Position numbers and translations under genes: made by a program. A DNA stretch of 64,000 nt from Lentimicrobium saccharophilum. Its GTDB lineage: Bacteria > Bacteroidota > Bacteroidia > Bacteroidales > Lentimicrobiaceae. How positions within the stretch are numbered: position 1 is the first letter of the stretch; the number at the start of each line of letters is the position of its first letter. The notes under the pieces were generated by a model. The model ran no database searches. It was not told the DNA's origin and was given only the letters and a program-made list of their open reading frames with translations. Below are positions 9,439-18,538 of the stretch, in pieces. Where the stretch lies: assembly GCF_001192835.1 (NCBI RefSeq), contig NZ_DF968182.1, positions 967,748-1,031,747 on the forward strand. The letters are read 5' to 3'.

Positions 9439-9948
9439 TTATTCCTGAATAAAGGTAATAAAGAACTGCCCGGTGTAATCCCCGGGAGGGTTTGCCAGGA
9501 AATTTCCCACCATCAGCGTGCCGCCTACCATGATTTGTGTTTTGAAAGGCGGATGAGTGGAATTGATAAAGGGCGAAACGGGCAGGCTTTGTCCGAGGTG
9601 CAGCTGCATGCTGCCGCCATTGCTGCCGGTAAGGGTAATGTCGGGGCCGTTTAATATGCTGATGACCACACCTGCGTTGGCTTCCACTTCAAAAATTGCC
9701 GGATGGTACTGATATCCATGATAGATGGGGATTATATCTCCGGTGATGTTGCGTGAGCCCCCCGGATCGATGGTGATGGTCCCTCCGCTGCTGCCGTTGA
9801 TGAATGCGCCAAAACTCAGGTGCTGGTAAGTTGAAACCTTCATCGGACGGGGCGGATCTTCCTGCCCCCTGGCGGTAAAAGCCAGCAGTATAAGCAATAG
9901 CAGTTGAAAGGATATCTTATAAATGGTTCTTATCTTCGGATTCATCAT
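9439..9948 (-). CDS. DUF4402 fimbrial subunit, candidate adaptor or minor pilin
   Basis: 169 residues: signal peptide to about residue 28 (TARGQ), then a beta-rich DUF4402-like domain ending PPGDYTGQFFITFIQE. The glycine 14 residues from the C-terminus is kept, as in chaperone-usher pilins, but the penultimate residue is Gln rather than Tyr, unlike the two other pilins here. Its ATG overlaps the adhesin stop codon in an ATGA arrangement (9945-9948) and the usher-like gene follows after 21 bases, so it is translated with the adhesin. That position suggests an adaptor linking adhesin to shaft, or a termination or anchoring subunit. Role is inference; family membership is well supported by the C-terminal motif and size. 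Confidence 0.8.
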   Translation of the reverse strand: MMNPKIRTIYKISFQLLLLILLAFTARGQEDPPRPMKVSTYQHLSFGAFINGSSGGTITIDPGGSRNITGDIIPIYHGYQYHPAIFEVEANAGVVISILNGPDITLTGSNGGSMQLHLGQSLPVSPFINSTHPPFKTQIMVGGTLMVGNFLANPPGDYTGQFFITFIQE

Positions 9949-12900
9949 TGTACCAGAATCTTTTTTGAAATGGTGCCCATGCCGGTGAATACACTTATGA
10001 TGTAAACGCCCGGAGCGGGTGCCTGCCCCAGCCTGTGCTCGCCTTCCCCGTAAAGGGTGCGCTCCATAAGCTGCTGACCGGCCATATTGTGTAATTTTAT
10101 TTCCACCTGCTCATCCCTGAGCCTTATAATCGCATAAATCAATCCGTCCCTGACCATGGCATCCGCACTGCCACTGCCGAAGGTTTCCTGCGAGAGGTCA
10201 TAATCACTGAGTAACAGCGTAAACCGCTCATTCACTTCACCCGCCGCCAGGCTGGTTTTATAGGCGGACTTCAGTTTAAGGTCCTGAACCGTGCCGTTTG
10301 CCTTGTCTTTTAAATATACCCGTTTCCCCTGCGGCAGGTTCTCTTCCGAAATCAGGCTAAAGGTAAGCATTCCCTGCTCCTCCGTTTTAATCCCCAGGGG
10401 AATCTCATGCGCCTGCGAGAGTGGCCAGGCGCCGATGGAGAGTCTTCGTCCGCATTCTGTAATTGAATAAAAATTGGGTACTTCGGGGTCTGTGTTTTCG
10501 AGTTTGATGGCGTCAAGGCCGGAATCAAACCCGGGTGTTGCATTTTCAACAAAATACACGGCAAGGTGGTCGATATTTTCCCCCGACGCTTCATAGGCTG
10601 CACTCAGCCTGATCAGGGGGCGGTACTCAATTTCTGTATTTTTATGATATGCCGCAGACAGGTTATTCACCCTTACCCGGTTATCCATGCCAAACTGACC
10701 TTCCACCGGATAAGCGCCGTCACTCACATGCACAAAGAACCCCTGCATGGAAGCTATCACTGGCCCGGCCGAACCATCGCTTGATATGCCGTTGATGTAG
10801 GTGCTGTAGGTCCCTGCATAACGGTCGGCGCCGCCTGCATCAAAGAAATAAACGGCATCATCAATATTTAAACGTACCCATCCTTCAGCAGCATCCCAGT
10901 TGATGGGCGAAGGGTAGGGGTTCCCGACCAGATTGAAACCTCTGGTGTATGTTTTGTCATGATTGTAAAGGGCGACCGGCGTCAGCACTCCGTTGTTCAC
11001 CCGGCCTGTCAGGCTCATCAGCATCGGAGCTGGCGTTGAGCCTGTATTGGCCGCGTAGCCGGACATGGGAGAAAGTGGAGCCGCCGGATCGGTATAAGCA
11101 ACCCAGCCTGTTGACTCACGGTCTTCATCGTACCGGTAAAATTCAGCAAAGGATGCGCCCAGGTCGGTTTCTTCGCCGAACCCTGCTACCGTCGCATCCG
11201 AAAATGGAGAACTCAAATATTTATATCCGAAAGCGGATGAGAGGTATCTCTGCATGTGCACCTCGCCGGTAACATCGCCATTTCCGCTTCCGTCAATCAG
11301 GGCGGTTTGTGTTTCGGAGGAGATAAGGGTCAGGTAGCCGTCCGCGTTAAGGTTGCCCTCCGCGGCTTTTACATAGCCCAGAATGTTCAGTTCGCCTGTC
11401 AGGGATACTCCCTGACTGTTGCTGATAATCAGATCTTTGATGGTATTGATCAGGAAGGTGGACGGAGGAATTACCTGCAGCACACTCCCTTTCATTTCGA
11501 TGCTCCCTGCTGTGGCATCAAAAGTCCCGTTATTGCTGATTGCTCCGGCAATCTGCATCGTATTTCCGGAAACAGTCAGTGAAGCGCCGGATTCAATGGT
11601 CAGATTTCTGACCATGCCAGGGCTGCCTGCGGAAAGAACCGGATAATTCGATAGTCCGCTGCTCAGTGTGACATCGGTGGTCAGGTTGGGAATATAGCAA
11701 CTCCAGTTTCCCGGATTGTTCCAGTCGGTGTCTGTATCTCCCGTCCAGGCATTTTGTCCCGAAACGGGAATCAGCAACACCCTTGAAATATCTGAACATC
11801 CGGCAGAATAGACGGTGCGCCGGAACCAGGTTGTGGCACTCAGTGGTTCGGGGGTATAATGCTGCTGGTCATTGATACCGGGGGCAGGGGCGAATCCGGA
11901 CAATGGCCCCGTGGTGCTGCTTTCCCAGAGATAGGTGTAGTTTCCATCGCCGCCGGCAGGCATGGATCCGCTGATCTGGCCGGGGGTGGACCCGGTACAG
12001 ATGGGTTCTCCGTAGATCGCCTGGATGTAAAGTCTTTTGTAAGTTCCGACGCAGGGATCACCGAAAACGCCGTTGGTCGCGGGAATTACGGCGCTGTTGT
12101 TGCCCAGGAGGTAGGTCTCGGCAACGCTATAACTGGTATTTGCATGGCAGCTGCCATAGGTAAAACTGTTGCAGCTGCCGTTTGGTGTGCCATAGCTGGC
12201 AAATTCAATATGCACGATTACAGTTCCCGCCGGAACGCTCATGTTGGCGCTTGAGTTTTCATTGGCTGTGGCGCATACCGATCCATGATTGCCGTATTCA
12301 ATATTCAGGCTGTTGTTGCTGAGGGCAGCAGCAGCTGACAATACAAGGGTGTTTGAAGTGGCCACATTTCCGCCGGAACATGGATCATCGGATATCATTT
12401 CGCAGTAAACGACATCGCCGGGTTGCGGATTTTCAAGAATCCAGACCGGGCTGTTTTGTCCGGCATTGATGCCGTTACGTTTCCACTGATAAACGGGGTT
12501 TTGTCCGCCGTTTGCCGGGGTGGCGGTAAATGTTACGGCAGCGCCCTGACAGAAGGGGTTCGGATCGGCAGTGATGCTCACAGCAGCAGGTAAACCTTCA
12601 GTGATTTCAACCGTGGTGGTGGCGGTCAGTCCGCCGCAACCCGCGTAGAAATAAGTTACGGTATAAGAGCCTGGTGCACTTGCCGATGGGGTGATGTCAC
12701 CGGTAACGGCATCCAGCGCAAGACCTGCGGGTATGGCAGAGAAGATTCCCCCCATGGGGCCGTTAATGACCACAGGTTGCGGATTCGTAATGCCGTTACA
12801 GTAAGGGGTTCCCGGATATATAATGGAAATATCGGGCTGGCTGGTAACCGTAAGACCGGCTTCATCGCTTACCGCAGTGCATACGGAGGCTGAACTTACC

Positions 12901-15900
12901 AAAACCCTGAAACGATAGCCATCCTGCCACATCTGGGTATTCATCACAGTCAACTGATTGGTAGATGTGCCGGCATACATCCCTCCATCACTGATATCGT
13001 ACCAACTGCCTCCGAATGTCTGCCATTGGTAGGTTAATTCTTCTCCTGAGGCGGTGACTTCAAATATGGCATCACCGTTGACGCAGGATACGGCCGGCTG
13101 AGGATGATCAACAATCACAGGTAATGAATTTACCGTGAGGGACACTTCCTCAGAAACGACTGAACAGCTCCCGGTATATACGATTACCCGGTAAATATTG
13201 CCCGAAAGGAGGACCGGGGTATTTGTCAGTTGAAGGGTTCGTGTATTTGATCCTGAATATGGTGGCTCATCCGTAACATCTGTCCACCCGGCACCTCCGG
13301 TATTGACCTGCCATTGAAATGCCGTTCCGGAAGAATTGACATCGAAGAAGGTGTTACCGTTTTCGCACAGGGTTTGGCTCTGCGGTTGATTCCATATGGA
13401 AGGAGAGGCATTCACCGTAAGGGTGGCTGCATCGGAAGTAGTCTGGCAGCCTGTGCTTCGGCTTACCACAACGCGGAATTGCTGTCCGCTCATCCAGGTG
13501 TCGGTATTGCTGATGGTGAGCGAGGCAGTATTGGTGCCGGCGTAATTTCCGCCTTCATTCAGCGGCCACCACAAGGATCCGTTGCCGGTGTACCACTGGT
13601 ATGAAAGTCCGGCTCCGGAAGCAGTGACTTCAAAAACGGCCGGAGCGCCCTGACAAACCGTTTGATCCTCCGGTTGTACAGTGATTTCAGGAGGTACTTC
13701 CACGGTGATAACGGCCGCATTGGATTCGTTGACCGCAATGTAAGGGTTGGGTGATACATTGTTGGTACTCCTCAGGCTGGCATTGCGATAAATATAATAA
13801 GTTCCCGGCACATTGAAAGGAGCGACCGCTGTGTTAGGCGCATAGTTGGCCGCAGTGGCGCCGGTGATGGCTGTGCGTGCACCATCGGGGGAGGTACTGT
13901 AAGTCCATTGATAGCCTGTTTCCTCAGGGGTAATGCCGGAAGGAAGGGCTCCGAATACATCGCCGCTGATGGCAGCGCCCGTCTCTCCGGTGCAGAGAGT
14001 TTGTTCCGTGTTGACAGTCAGGCTGTTTTCTATTAATTGGGTGAGATTCTGGAAGACCACGCGGTTGGCGCCACTGTTTTCGTAAAATTCATAAGCCAGA
14101 TTGCTGCTGCCGCTCAAACTGAACAGCACCCGGGGGCGGGAACGGAAGGCATGGTCGCTCCAGTCGTTATAAACCTCCTGGCCGTCCACAAACAGGCGGC
14201 TTCCGTCGTCTGAACCAAAATCAGCAATATAGAGCCCCTTTCCGGTGGAATTCATCCGGTAACGCACCGAGAAGGTTTCGGTGTAAACTGATCGGGTCGC
14301 TGCGCTGGAAATGACTTCGAAGCAATTTTGGTTTCCTCCGAAATTCTGGTCAAACAGTTCTGTTTCATCAAAATGACCCATATAACTGTTGAAATTCGTC
14401 CCGTCATAAAAATGTCCTTTCCAGGCATCTGTACCGGCAATAGTCTGATCGTCGCCCGAAATTGACGGATCACTTACAGAGACGGTGGTTGAGGCTTCGC
14501 AATTATGAAAATCCCTCGCTGAAATCAGATATGAACCTGCAGCCAATCCTGTAAATATACCTGATGATTGGTAAGCACCTCCGTTGAGGCTGTATGTATA
14601 TGGAGGGGTGCCATCGATGCCTTCGGCAGTTATGGTGCCGGTTCCCGAAGGTGAACCCAGGCAGGTCTCAGTTGCGATTGCAGATACGGAAAGGTCACAT
14701 GCAAGGATATTTACATTGTAATCTTCTGCTTCTCCGTATGAATAACCTGTGCAGGGGTCCTGGTTAGAAGTGTTCCAGACCTCGCGCACCCGCATGCGGG
14801 TAGTGCCGCTGACTGCTCCTGCAGGTATTGTGAAATTGATGGTTCCCGTGGCCGGGGCAGCCCCCAGGGTTACATTGCCCAGTTTTTCAGATTCTTCAAA
14901 AACACCGTCCTGGTTGTAATCTATCCAGACCGTAATGTTATTGGCTGAGGGATAGGTCCCCGCACTTAAAGTTATGGTGTACGAAGCGCCAGCCGTAAGG
15001 TCGGTGGATAAATCGCTGTAATAAAAATAGTATGGTGCTGCGAGGCGGCCGGTAGCATTGTTGATGCTGCCCAGTTGAACGAGTGAAATATAATCTCCGT
15101 CGTTGGTTCCTATGGAATAGGTGGGGGTGCAATACGCAGGAATGGTGTTTCCCGTAACGGCCAATTCCAGGCTGGCACCTCCTCCGGAATGGCTGATGGA
15201 TCCGTTATAAACCATGTTGGATATTGTCGGGGCAAACCTGACGTAAATGGTCGTGGATTCCAGTATACTGCCAGTGAAAGGAATGTTCAGGGAAGATCCG
15301 AAGCCGGAAGAAGATGAAAGGGAAATTTCGAAAGCTGAAGGTGCTGTAACGGAAATATTACCCGGCGCGCCAATCAGGTATGGACTGCTGATTGAATAGG
15401 ATGAGACTGCCGAAACTGTCCCGGCAGGGACAAATCCAAAGTCGATACCTGATGAAGATGAAATTAGTGAAGGGGGTAGCGTCCAGCTTACCAGCACCAG
15501 TCCGTTTGCACCGCTGCCGCCGTTACGGTCACTACTGGTATTGGCTTTTCCACCTGATCCACCTCCGCCATAAGCGCTGCCGGCTGAGCCTGCAGTGTTG
15601 TTCCCGACTCCGTTGGCGCCATTGCCGCCATTCAGGGATGTGCCGGTGCCGCCCGACCCGTTGATGGCATTGCCTCCCGGGCCGGTTGATCCCGCGCCGC
15701 CGCCACCGGCGCCGCTGTAGCCGCTTCCACTGGTATAATCCCCCTGTGAACCACTTCCTCCGGCATAGACAATATCGCCAATGCAACCAATGGAAGAGCC
15801 AACTCCAGGGAGCCCGTTTGAATTATTGACATTTCCGGCACTTTGCCCGCCGGCGCCGCCTTTGGCGATGATTGTTGAAGCCGATCCGAACCAGCTGTCG

Positions 15901-16373
15901 CCTCCGTCACGGCCATGTTGTGTTGTTGTCCCTGTACCGTTTCCCCCTGATCCGCCGGCCCCAACACTAACTTGATAGCTGTCTCCGGGACCGACATTCA
16001 GGGTGCTCCTGACATAGCTCCCGCCGGCGCCGCCTCCGCCAGTGGCCGGATTGCCGCGGGCCCGGCCGCCACCACCGCCGCCACCCCAGCACTCCACGAC
16101 TACCTGTGTAACCCCTGCCGGAACAGTAAAATTGCCACTGGATGTAAAAGTCTGCGACTGTGGTTGTGCGTAAATATTCCGGGAATGGGACAAAAAGAGA
16201 AGAAGGGACAGCAGGTAAAAGAGCGTGAAGGATATCCTGATGCTGCCCGTAATGATAGAAAACCAACCCTTGTAAGTAATGCTTTTCTCTGAAGAATTGT
16301 GGTGCCGTGCAGTAACATGGCCGGGTTTTTGGCAGTTGATGTTCAGTTTCTCGGCTCTTTTCGCAATTCCCAT
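9945..16373 (-). CDS. Giant multidomain adhesin with T9SS C-terminal sorting domain
   Basis: 2142 residues. The only usable ATG gives a long N-region and a hydrophobic signal core ending about residue 70 (NIYAQ). Domains in order: a glycine-rich domain (about 72-300, QTFTSSGNFTVPAGVTQVVV start); a GEVED-type domain (about 414-560, ITVWIDYNQDGVFEESEKLG, then GEAEDYNV); a SprB-like repeat (about 565-640); a PA14-like domain (about 645-785, containing SDDGSRLFVDGQEVYNDW); at least three Ig-like domains (about 880-1200), each with a TLTV- or SLTV-like end; further PKD/Ig-like modules; a long beta-rich module shared with other T9SS proteins of this window; and a type A T9SS sorting domain at the end (PGVYIISVFTGMGTISKKILVQ). 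It sits between the chaperone and the third DUF4402 gene, so it is the likely tip or surface adhesin. The T9SS signal is unexpected for a chaperone-usher substrate. Ligand unknown. Confidence 0.85.
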   Translation of the reverse strand: MGIAKRAEKLNINCQKPGHVTARHHNSSEKSITYKGWFSIITGSIRISFTLFYLLSLLLFLSHSRNIYAQPQSQTFTSSGNFTVPAGVTQVVVECWGGGGGGGRARGNPATGGGGAGGSYVRSTLNVGPGDSYQVSVGAGGSGGNGTGTTTQHGRDGGDSWFGSASTIIAKGGAGGQSAGNVNNSNGLPGVGSSIGCIGDIVYAGGSGSQGDYTSGSGYSGAGGGGAGSTGPGGNAINGSGGTGTSLNGGNGANGVGNNTAGSAGSAYGGGGSGGKANTSSDRNGGSGANGLVLVSWTLPPSLISSSSGIDFGFVPAGTVSAVSSYSISSPYLIGAPGNISVTAPSAFEISLSSSSGFGSSLNIPFTGSILESTTIYVRFAPTISNMVYNGSISHSGGGASLELAVTGNTIPAYCTPTYSIGTNDGDYISLVQLGSINNATGRLAAPYYFYYSDLSTDLTAGASYTITLSAGTYPSANNITVWIDYNQDGVFEESEKLGNVTLGAAPATGTINFTIPAGAVSGTTRMRVREVWNTSNQDPCTGYSYGEAEDYNVNILACDLSVSAIATETCLGSPSGTGTITAEGIDGTPPYTYSLNGGAYQSSGIFTGLAAGSYLISARDFHNCEASTTVSVSDPSISGDDQTIAGTDAWKGHFYDGTNFNSYMGHFDETELFDQNFGGNQNCFEVISSAATRSVYTETFSVRYRMNSTGKGLYIADFGSDDGSRLFVDGQEVYNDWSDHAFRSRPRVLFSLSGSSNLAYEFYENSGANRVVFQNLTQLIENSLTVNTEQTLCTGETGAAISGDVFGALPSGITPEETGYQWTYSTSPDGARTAITGATAANYAPNTAVAPFNVPGTYYIYRNASLRSTNNVSPNPYIAVNESNAAVITVEVPPEITVQPEDQTVCQGAPAVFEVTASGAGLSYQWYTGNGSLWWPLNEGGNYAGTNTASLTISNTDTWMSGQQFRVVVSRSTGCQTTSDAATLTVNASPSIWNQPQSQTLCENGNTFFDVNSSGTAFQWQVNTGGAGWTDVTDEPPYSGSNTRTLQLTNTPVLLSGNIYRVIVYTGSCSVVSEEVSLTVNSLPVIVDHPQPAVSCVNGDAIFEVTASGEELTYQWQTFGGSWYDISDGGMYAGTSTNQLTVMNTQMWQDGYRFRVLVSSASVCTAVSDEAGLTVTSQPDISIIYPGTPYCNGITNPQPVVINGPMGGIFSAIPAGLALDAVTGDITPSASAPGSYTVTYFYAGCGGLTATTTVEITEGLPAAVSITADPNPFCQGAAVTFTATPANGGQNPVYQWKRNGINAGQNSPVWILENPQPGDVVYCEMISDDPCSGGNVATSNTLVLSAAAALSNNSLNIEYGNHGSVCATANENSSANMSVPAGTVIVHIEFASYGTPNGSCNSFTYGSCHANTSYSVAETYLLGNNSAVIPATNGVFGDPCVGTYKRLYIQAIYGEPICTGSTPGQISGSMPAGGDGNYTYLWESSTTGPLSGFAPAPGINDQQHYTPEPLSATTWFRRTVYSAGCSDISRVLLIPVSGQNAWTGDTDTDWNNPGNWSCYIPNLTTDVTLSSGLSNYPVLSAGSPGMVRNLTIESGASLTVSGNTMQIAGAISNNGTFDATAGSIEMKGSVLQVIPPSTFLINTIKDLIISNSQGVSLTGELNILGYVKAAEGNLNADGYLTLISSETQTALIDGSGNGDVTGEVHMQRYLSSAFGYKYLSSPFSDATVAGFGEETDLGASFAEFYRYDEDRESTGWVAYTDPAAPLSPMSGYAANTGSTPAPMLMSLTGRVNNGVLTPVALYNHDKTYTRGFNLVGNPYPSPINWDAAEGWVRLNIDDAVYFFDAGGADRYAGTYSTYINGISSDGSAGPVIASMQGFFVHVSDGAYPVEGQFGMDNRVRVNNLSAAYHKNTEIEYRPLIRLSAAYEASGENIDHLAVYFVENATPGFDSGLDAIKLENTDPEVPNFYSITECGRRLSIGAWPLSQAHEIPLGIKTEEQGMLTFSLISEENLPQGKRVYLKDKANGTVQDLKLKSAYKTSLAAGEVNERFTLLLSDYDLSQETFGSGSADAMVRDGLIYAIIRLRDEQVEIKLHNMAGQQLMERTLYGEGEHRLGQAPAPGVYIISVFTGMGTISKKILVQ

Positions 16374-16418
16374 AGATCAGTCTGGTGTTAATGTGCCGGT
16401 ATCCCGGTCGCATTTATG

Positions 16419-17264
16419 CTATTGCAGGGATATCTCCCGCGTTGCATACACCTCCGGTTTCAGGTCGCCCGGCGATTGGTAGCGTACCAGCAGTTTGCCT
16501 TTGGTGTAATCAATTTCTTCGTTCTTAAGCAGTTGCATTTTAAACCGGCGAACCTTATTGGGAGTGTACACGGCTATGCCCCTGACAATCCCGACTTCAA
16601 CAGCCGGTCCCTTATCAGGAATCCAACTGACGGTAAGGTCTCCGTAGACAGATTTATCGCCGGAACGGTGAAAAGTAACCGATAAATAAGGGATTGTATC
16701 AGATTTTGTATCCAGAATAATTTCCCTTAGTTCGGTAGTTGCCGAAAGTTCTGCCGGACGGATGATAACAGGAATGGTAATCCCGAATATCGGGATCAGC
16801 CGGATGCCTATGGAAGTGCTGTCCTGCTGCGGTTCTTCGCCCAGCGCGGTTTCTTTGGGTACCGCTCTGAAATAGACATGCGAGCGGTATTCAACCGGCT
16901 CCATGTCCGGCATGCGCCGGAACTGCATCCTTACTACCTGTGATTCTCCCGGAGCCAGGGTGACCGATCTGGGAAAGAAGCGCAGGTATTTATCGGCAAA
17001 GTATTGTCCGGAATCCGGTTCCTCAATCTGCTCGAAAGATCCGTTCTCATTCATCCGGTACTGCACAAAGGATACATTGTACCTGGCGGTATCCCTGCCG
17101 GTGTTGGCCAGGGTCAGCTCCTGCGATTGCTTGCTTCCTTCAAATACCACCCGGCGGGGCGTAATCAGCAGATCGCCCTGGGCAAATGCAGCGGACGGAA
17201 GGATTGAAAGGAGTGACAACGTCAGCAGCAATGCAGACAAACAGATGCTTTTTATTCTTTTCAT
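16419..17264 (-). CDS. PapD-like periplasmic pilus chaperone
   Basis: 281 residues with a cleavable signal peptide (ends AAFAQ, about residue 29). The mature protein starts GDLLITPRRVVFEG, matching the first strand of PapD-family chaperones, including the basic residue that in PapD (Arg8) anchors the pilin C-terminus. The G1-like strand LRFFPRSVTLAPGESQVVRM and the phrase VEYRSHVYFRAVP are also characteristic. Such chaperones complete the incomplete Ig fold of pilins by donor-strand complementation. It is somewhat longer than PapD or FimC because of a C-terminal extension. It is the first gene of the chaperone-adhesin-DUF4402-usher unit and has a near-perfect promoter 20 bases upstream. The gap to the adhesin gene is 45 bases. 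Confidence 0.88.
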   Translation of the reverse strand: MKRIKSICLSALLLTLSLLSILPSAAFAQGDLLITPRRVVFEGSKQSQELTLANTGRDTARYNVSFVQYRMNENGSFEQIEEPDSGQYFADKYLRFFPRSVTLAPGESQVVRMQFRRMPDMEPVEYRSHVYFRAVPKETALGEEPQQDSTSIGIRLIPIFGITIPVIIRPAELSATTELREIILDTKSDTIPYLSVTFHRSGDKSVYGDLTVSWIPDKGPAVEVGIVRGIAVYTPNKVRRFKMQLLKNEEIDYTKGKLLVRYQSPGDLKPEVYATREISLQ

Positions 17265-17284
17265 GGGTGTACGTTTTGAGGATT

Positions 17285-17316
17285 CAAACTTACGTTATTT
17301 GACCGAAACTGCCAAA
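17285..17316 (-). promoter_or_regulatory. Bacteroidota-type promoter of the chaperone-adhesin-usher operon
   Basis: The minus strand has TTTG (17313-17316), a 20-base spacer, then TAAGTTTG (17285-17292), a full match to the TTTG-N19-21-TAnnTTTG promoter of Bacteroidota. The start would fall near 17278, leaving a leader of roughly 14 bases before the chaperone ATG at 17264. It lies downstream of the pilin terminator, so chaperone and usher can be expressed separately from the pilins. Confidence 0.6.
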
Positions 17317-17381
17317 GGAGTTTCTCTTTGCATCCTTCATAACGTAAAAGTCACTGATGATAAAACTGATTGATTTTTGGG

Positions 17382-17412
17382 AAAAAAGCGCAGGTCTGGG
17401 CTGCGCTTTTTT
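17382..17412 (-). terminator. Intrinsic terminator after pilin pair copy 1
   Basis: Perfect 11-base inverted repeat AAAAAAGCGCA / TGCGCTTTTTT with a 9-base loop, 18 bases past the stop of the second pilin gene. It ends in a T run on either strand. Its arms are conserved in the duplicated copy at 20357-20387 although the loop differs. Confidence 0.75.
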
Positions 17413-17429
17413 GCTGGTGCCTGCAATGG

Positions 17430-17942
17430 TCAGTTGTAGGCAAAGGTAAGACTGAATGAACCAGTGTACATACCTACGGGGTTATCTTCTATGGGTCCGA
17501 CCTGCAGGGTTGCCCCGATGCTGACGGTTTCCTGTCCCTGTTGCAGGATGATGTTTCCGTTTCCGGCCGGCGGGTCCGAGGCCCATCCGTCCACGGTCAT
17601 TATTTTGTTGCTTCCCTGGTGCATAAGCAGGGCGGGTCCCTGCGGCAGCTGAATGGTGAAGGAGGCGTCGGGCGCTCCGGTAACGGTAAAGATGCCGGGC
17701 TGGGCAAATCCGCCGTTCAGCATCACCGATCCCTGGCTGCTCCGCTCTCCCGAAGGGGATAGGATTACCTGCCCTCCGTTCATCAGGGTGGAAAACCTGC
17801 CGAAGTTCATCTGGCTGGTTTCGGTGGCCGAGAGGGCTTCCATTACCTCGGCGTACGCCTGTGCTGTGAGCGAAACCTGCGACCGGCCTGCAAGGGACAA
17901 CAGCAGGAATAAGGCCACTGCGGTTGTGATTCGGGTCATCAT
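17430..17942 (-). CDS. DUF4402 pilin B, copy 1
   Basis: 170 residues: signal peptide to about residue 21 (LAGRSQ), then a DUF4402 domain. The mature N-terminus SLTAQAYAEVMEALSA could serve as a donor strand, and the C-terminus PVGMYTGSFSLTFAYN has Gly at position 14 from the end and Tyr as the penultimate residue, the signature of chaperone-usher pilins. It follows pilin A by 86 bases, with a hairpin between them, and a strong terminator comes after it. It differs from the second copy at a single residue (NKIMTV here, NKSMTV there). Likely a structural fimbrial subunit, possibly less abundant than pilin A because of the hairpin. Confidence 0.85.
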   Translation of the reverse strand: MMTRITTAVALFLLLSLAGRSQVSLTAQAYAEVMEALSATETSQMNFGRFSTLMNGGQVILSPSGERSSQGSVMLNGGFAQPGIFTVTGAPDASFTIQLPQGPALLMHQGSNKIMTVDGWASDPPAGNGNIILQQGQETVSIGATLQVGPIEDNPVGMYTGSFSLTFAYN

Positions 17943-17979
17943 GGTTAAACTGGATTATGAAAAGAACTGAAAAGGTAAT

Positions 17980-18010
17980 AAAAAAGGGTGAAGGAAACCG
18001 ACACCCTTTT
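17980..18010 (-). terminator. Terminator-like hairpin between pilin A and pilin B, copy 1
   Basis: In the minus-strand transcript an AAAAGGGTG arm, an 11-base loop and a CACCCTTTTTT arm form a hairpin followed by U residues, 18 bases past the pilin A stop. It may act as a partial terminator that lowers pilin B relative to pilin A, or protect the pilin A mRNA end. Conserved in copy 2. Confidence 0.6.
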
Positions 18011-18028
18011 AATATGAGTTGTTATTTA

Positions 18029-18538
18029 TTATTCGTAAGTTACAGTTACATCGAATTCTCCGGTGTATTCTCCGGCAGCCTGTCCGGCGGCAATGTTGAG
18101 GGTTGCACCGACAAAGAACTCGGTAGCACCACCTGAGAGAACAACGCCGTCGTTTCCTGTGCTGCTGATAAAATTGTCAATGATCATGCTTTCCGAGCCA
18201 TTTGTAATTGTAGCAGAGGTGGGAAGGGTGATGTCGAAGGTGGCACCGTCCTGGCCGCTGGCGGTAAATTTAGCTGCAGAGGTGGTTGTGGCAAGCTGAG
18301 CAGGAAGGCCGTTGTAGTTGGGAGTACCGGCTGAAGTAGCGGGAATTGCTACGGTACCTCCGTCGGTGTCGGTGATGATGCCGCCGAAAGCGAGGTCAAC
18401 GTCCTTTGAAAGTGAAAGATGCTGGTGAATGGTTGCACTTGCCTCGGCGGTTTCAGTTGCTGTGTTCTGGGCGTTAACGTTTATTGCGCTGATGGCCATC
18501 AGAATTACCCCCGTAAGAATGATAGTTACCTTTTTCAT
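18029..18538 (-). CDS. DUF4402 pilin A (probable major subunit), copy 1
   Basis: 169 residues: signal peptide to about residue 23 (INVNAQ), then a small-residue-rich, cysteine-free DUF4402 domain, typical of an abundant shaft subunit. The C-terminus AAGEYTGEFDVTVTYE has Gly 14th from the end and a penultimate Tyr with alternating hydrophobic residues, the recognition motif of chaperone-usher pilins. The mature protein is identical to that of copy 2; the only difference is Ile/Met at residue 19 of the signal peptide. The leader just before the ATG is almost only A and C (CAA-rich, 18539-18580), an unstructured start region without Shine-Dalgarno. No clear TAnnTTTG promoter was found for it. 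Confidence 0.85.
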   Translation of the reverse strand: MKKVTIILTGVILMAISAINVNAQNTATETAEASATIHQHLSLSKDVDLAFGGIITDTDGGTVAIPATSAGTPNYNGLPAQLATTTSAAKFTASGQDGATFDITLPTSATITNGSESMIIDNFISSTGNDGVVLSGGATEFFVGATLNIAAGQAAGEYTGEFDVTVTYE

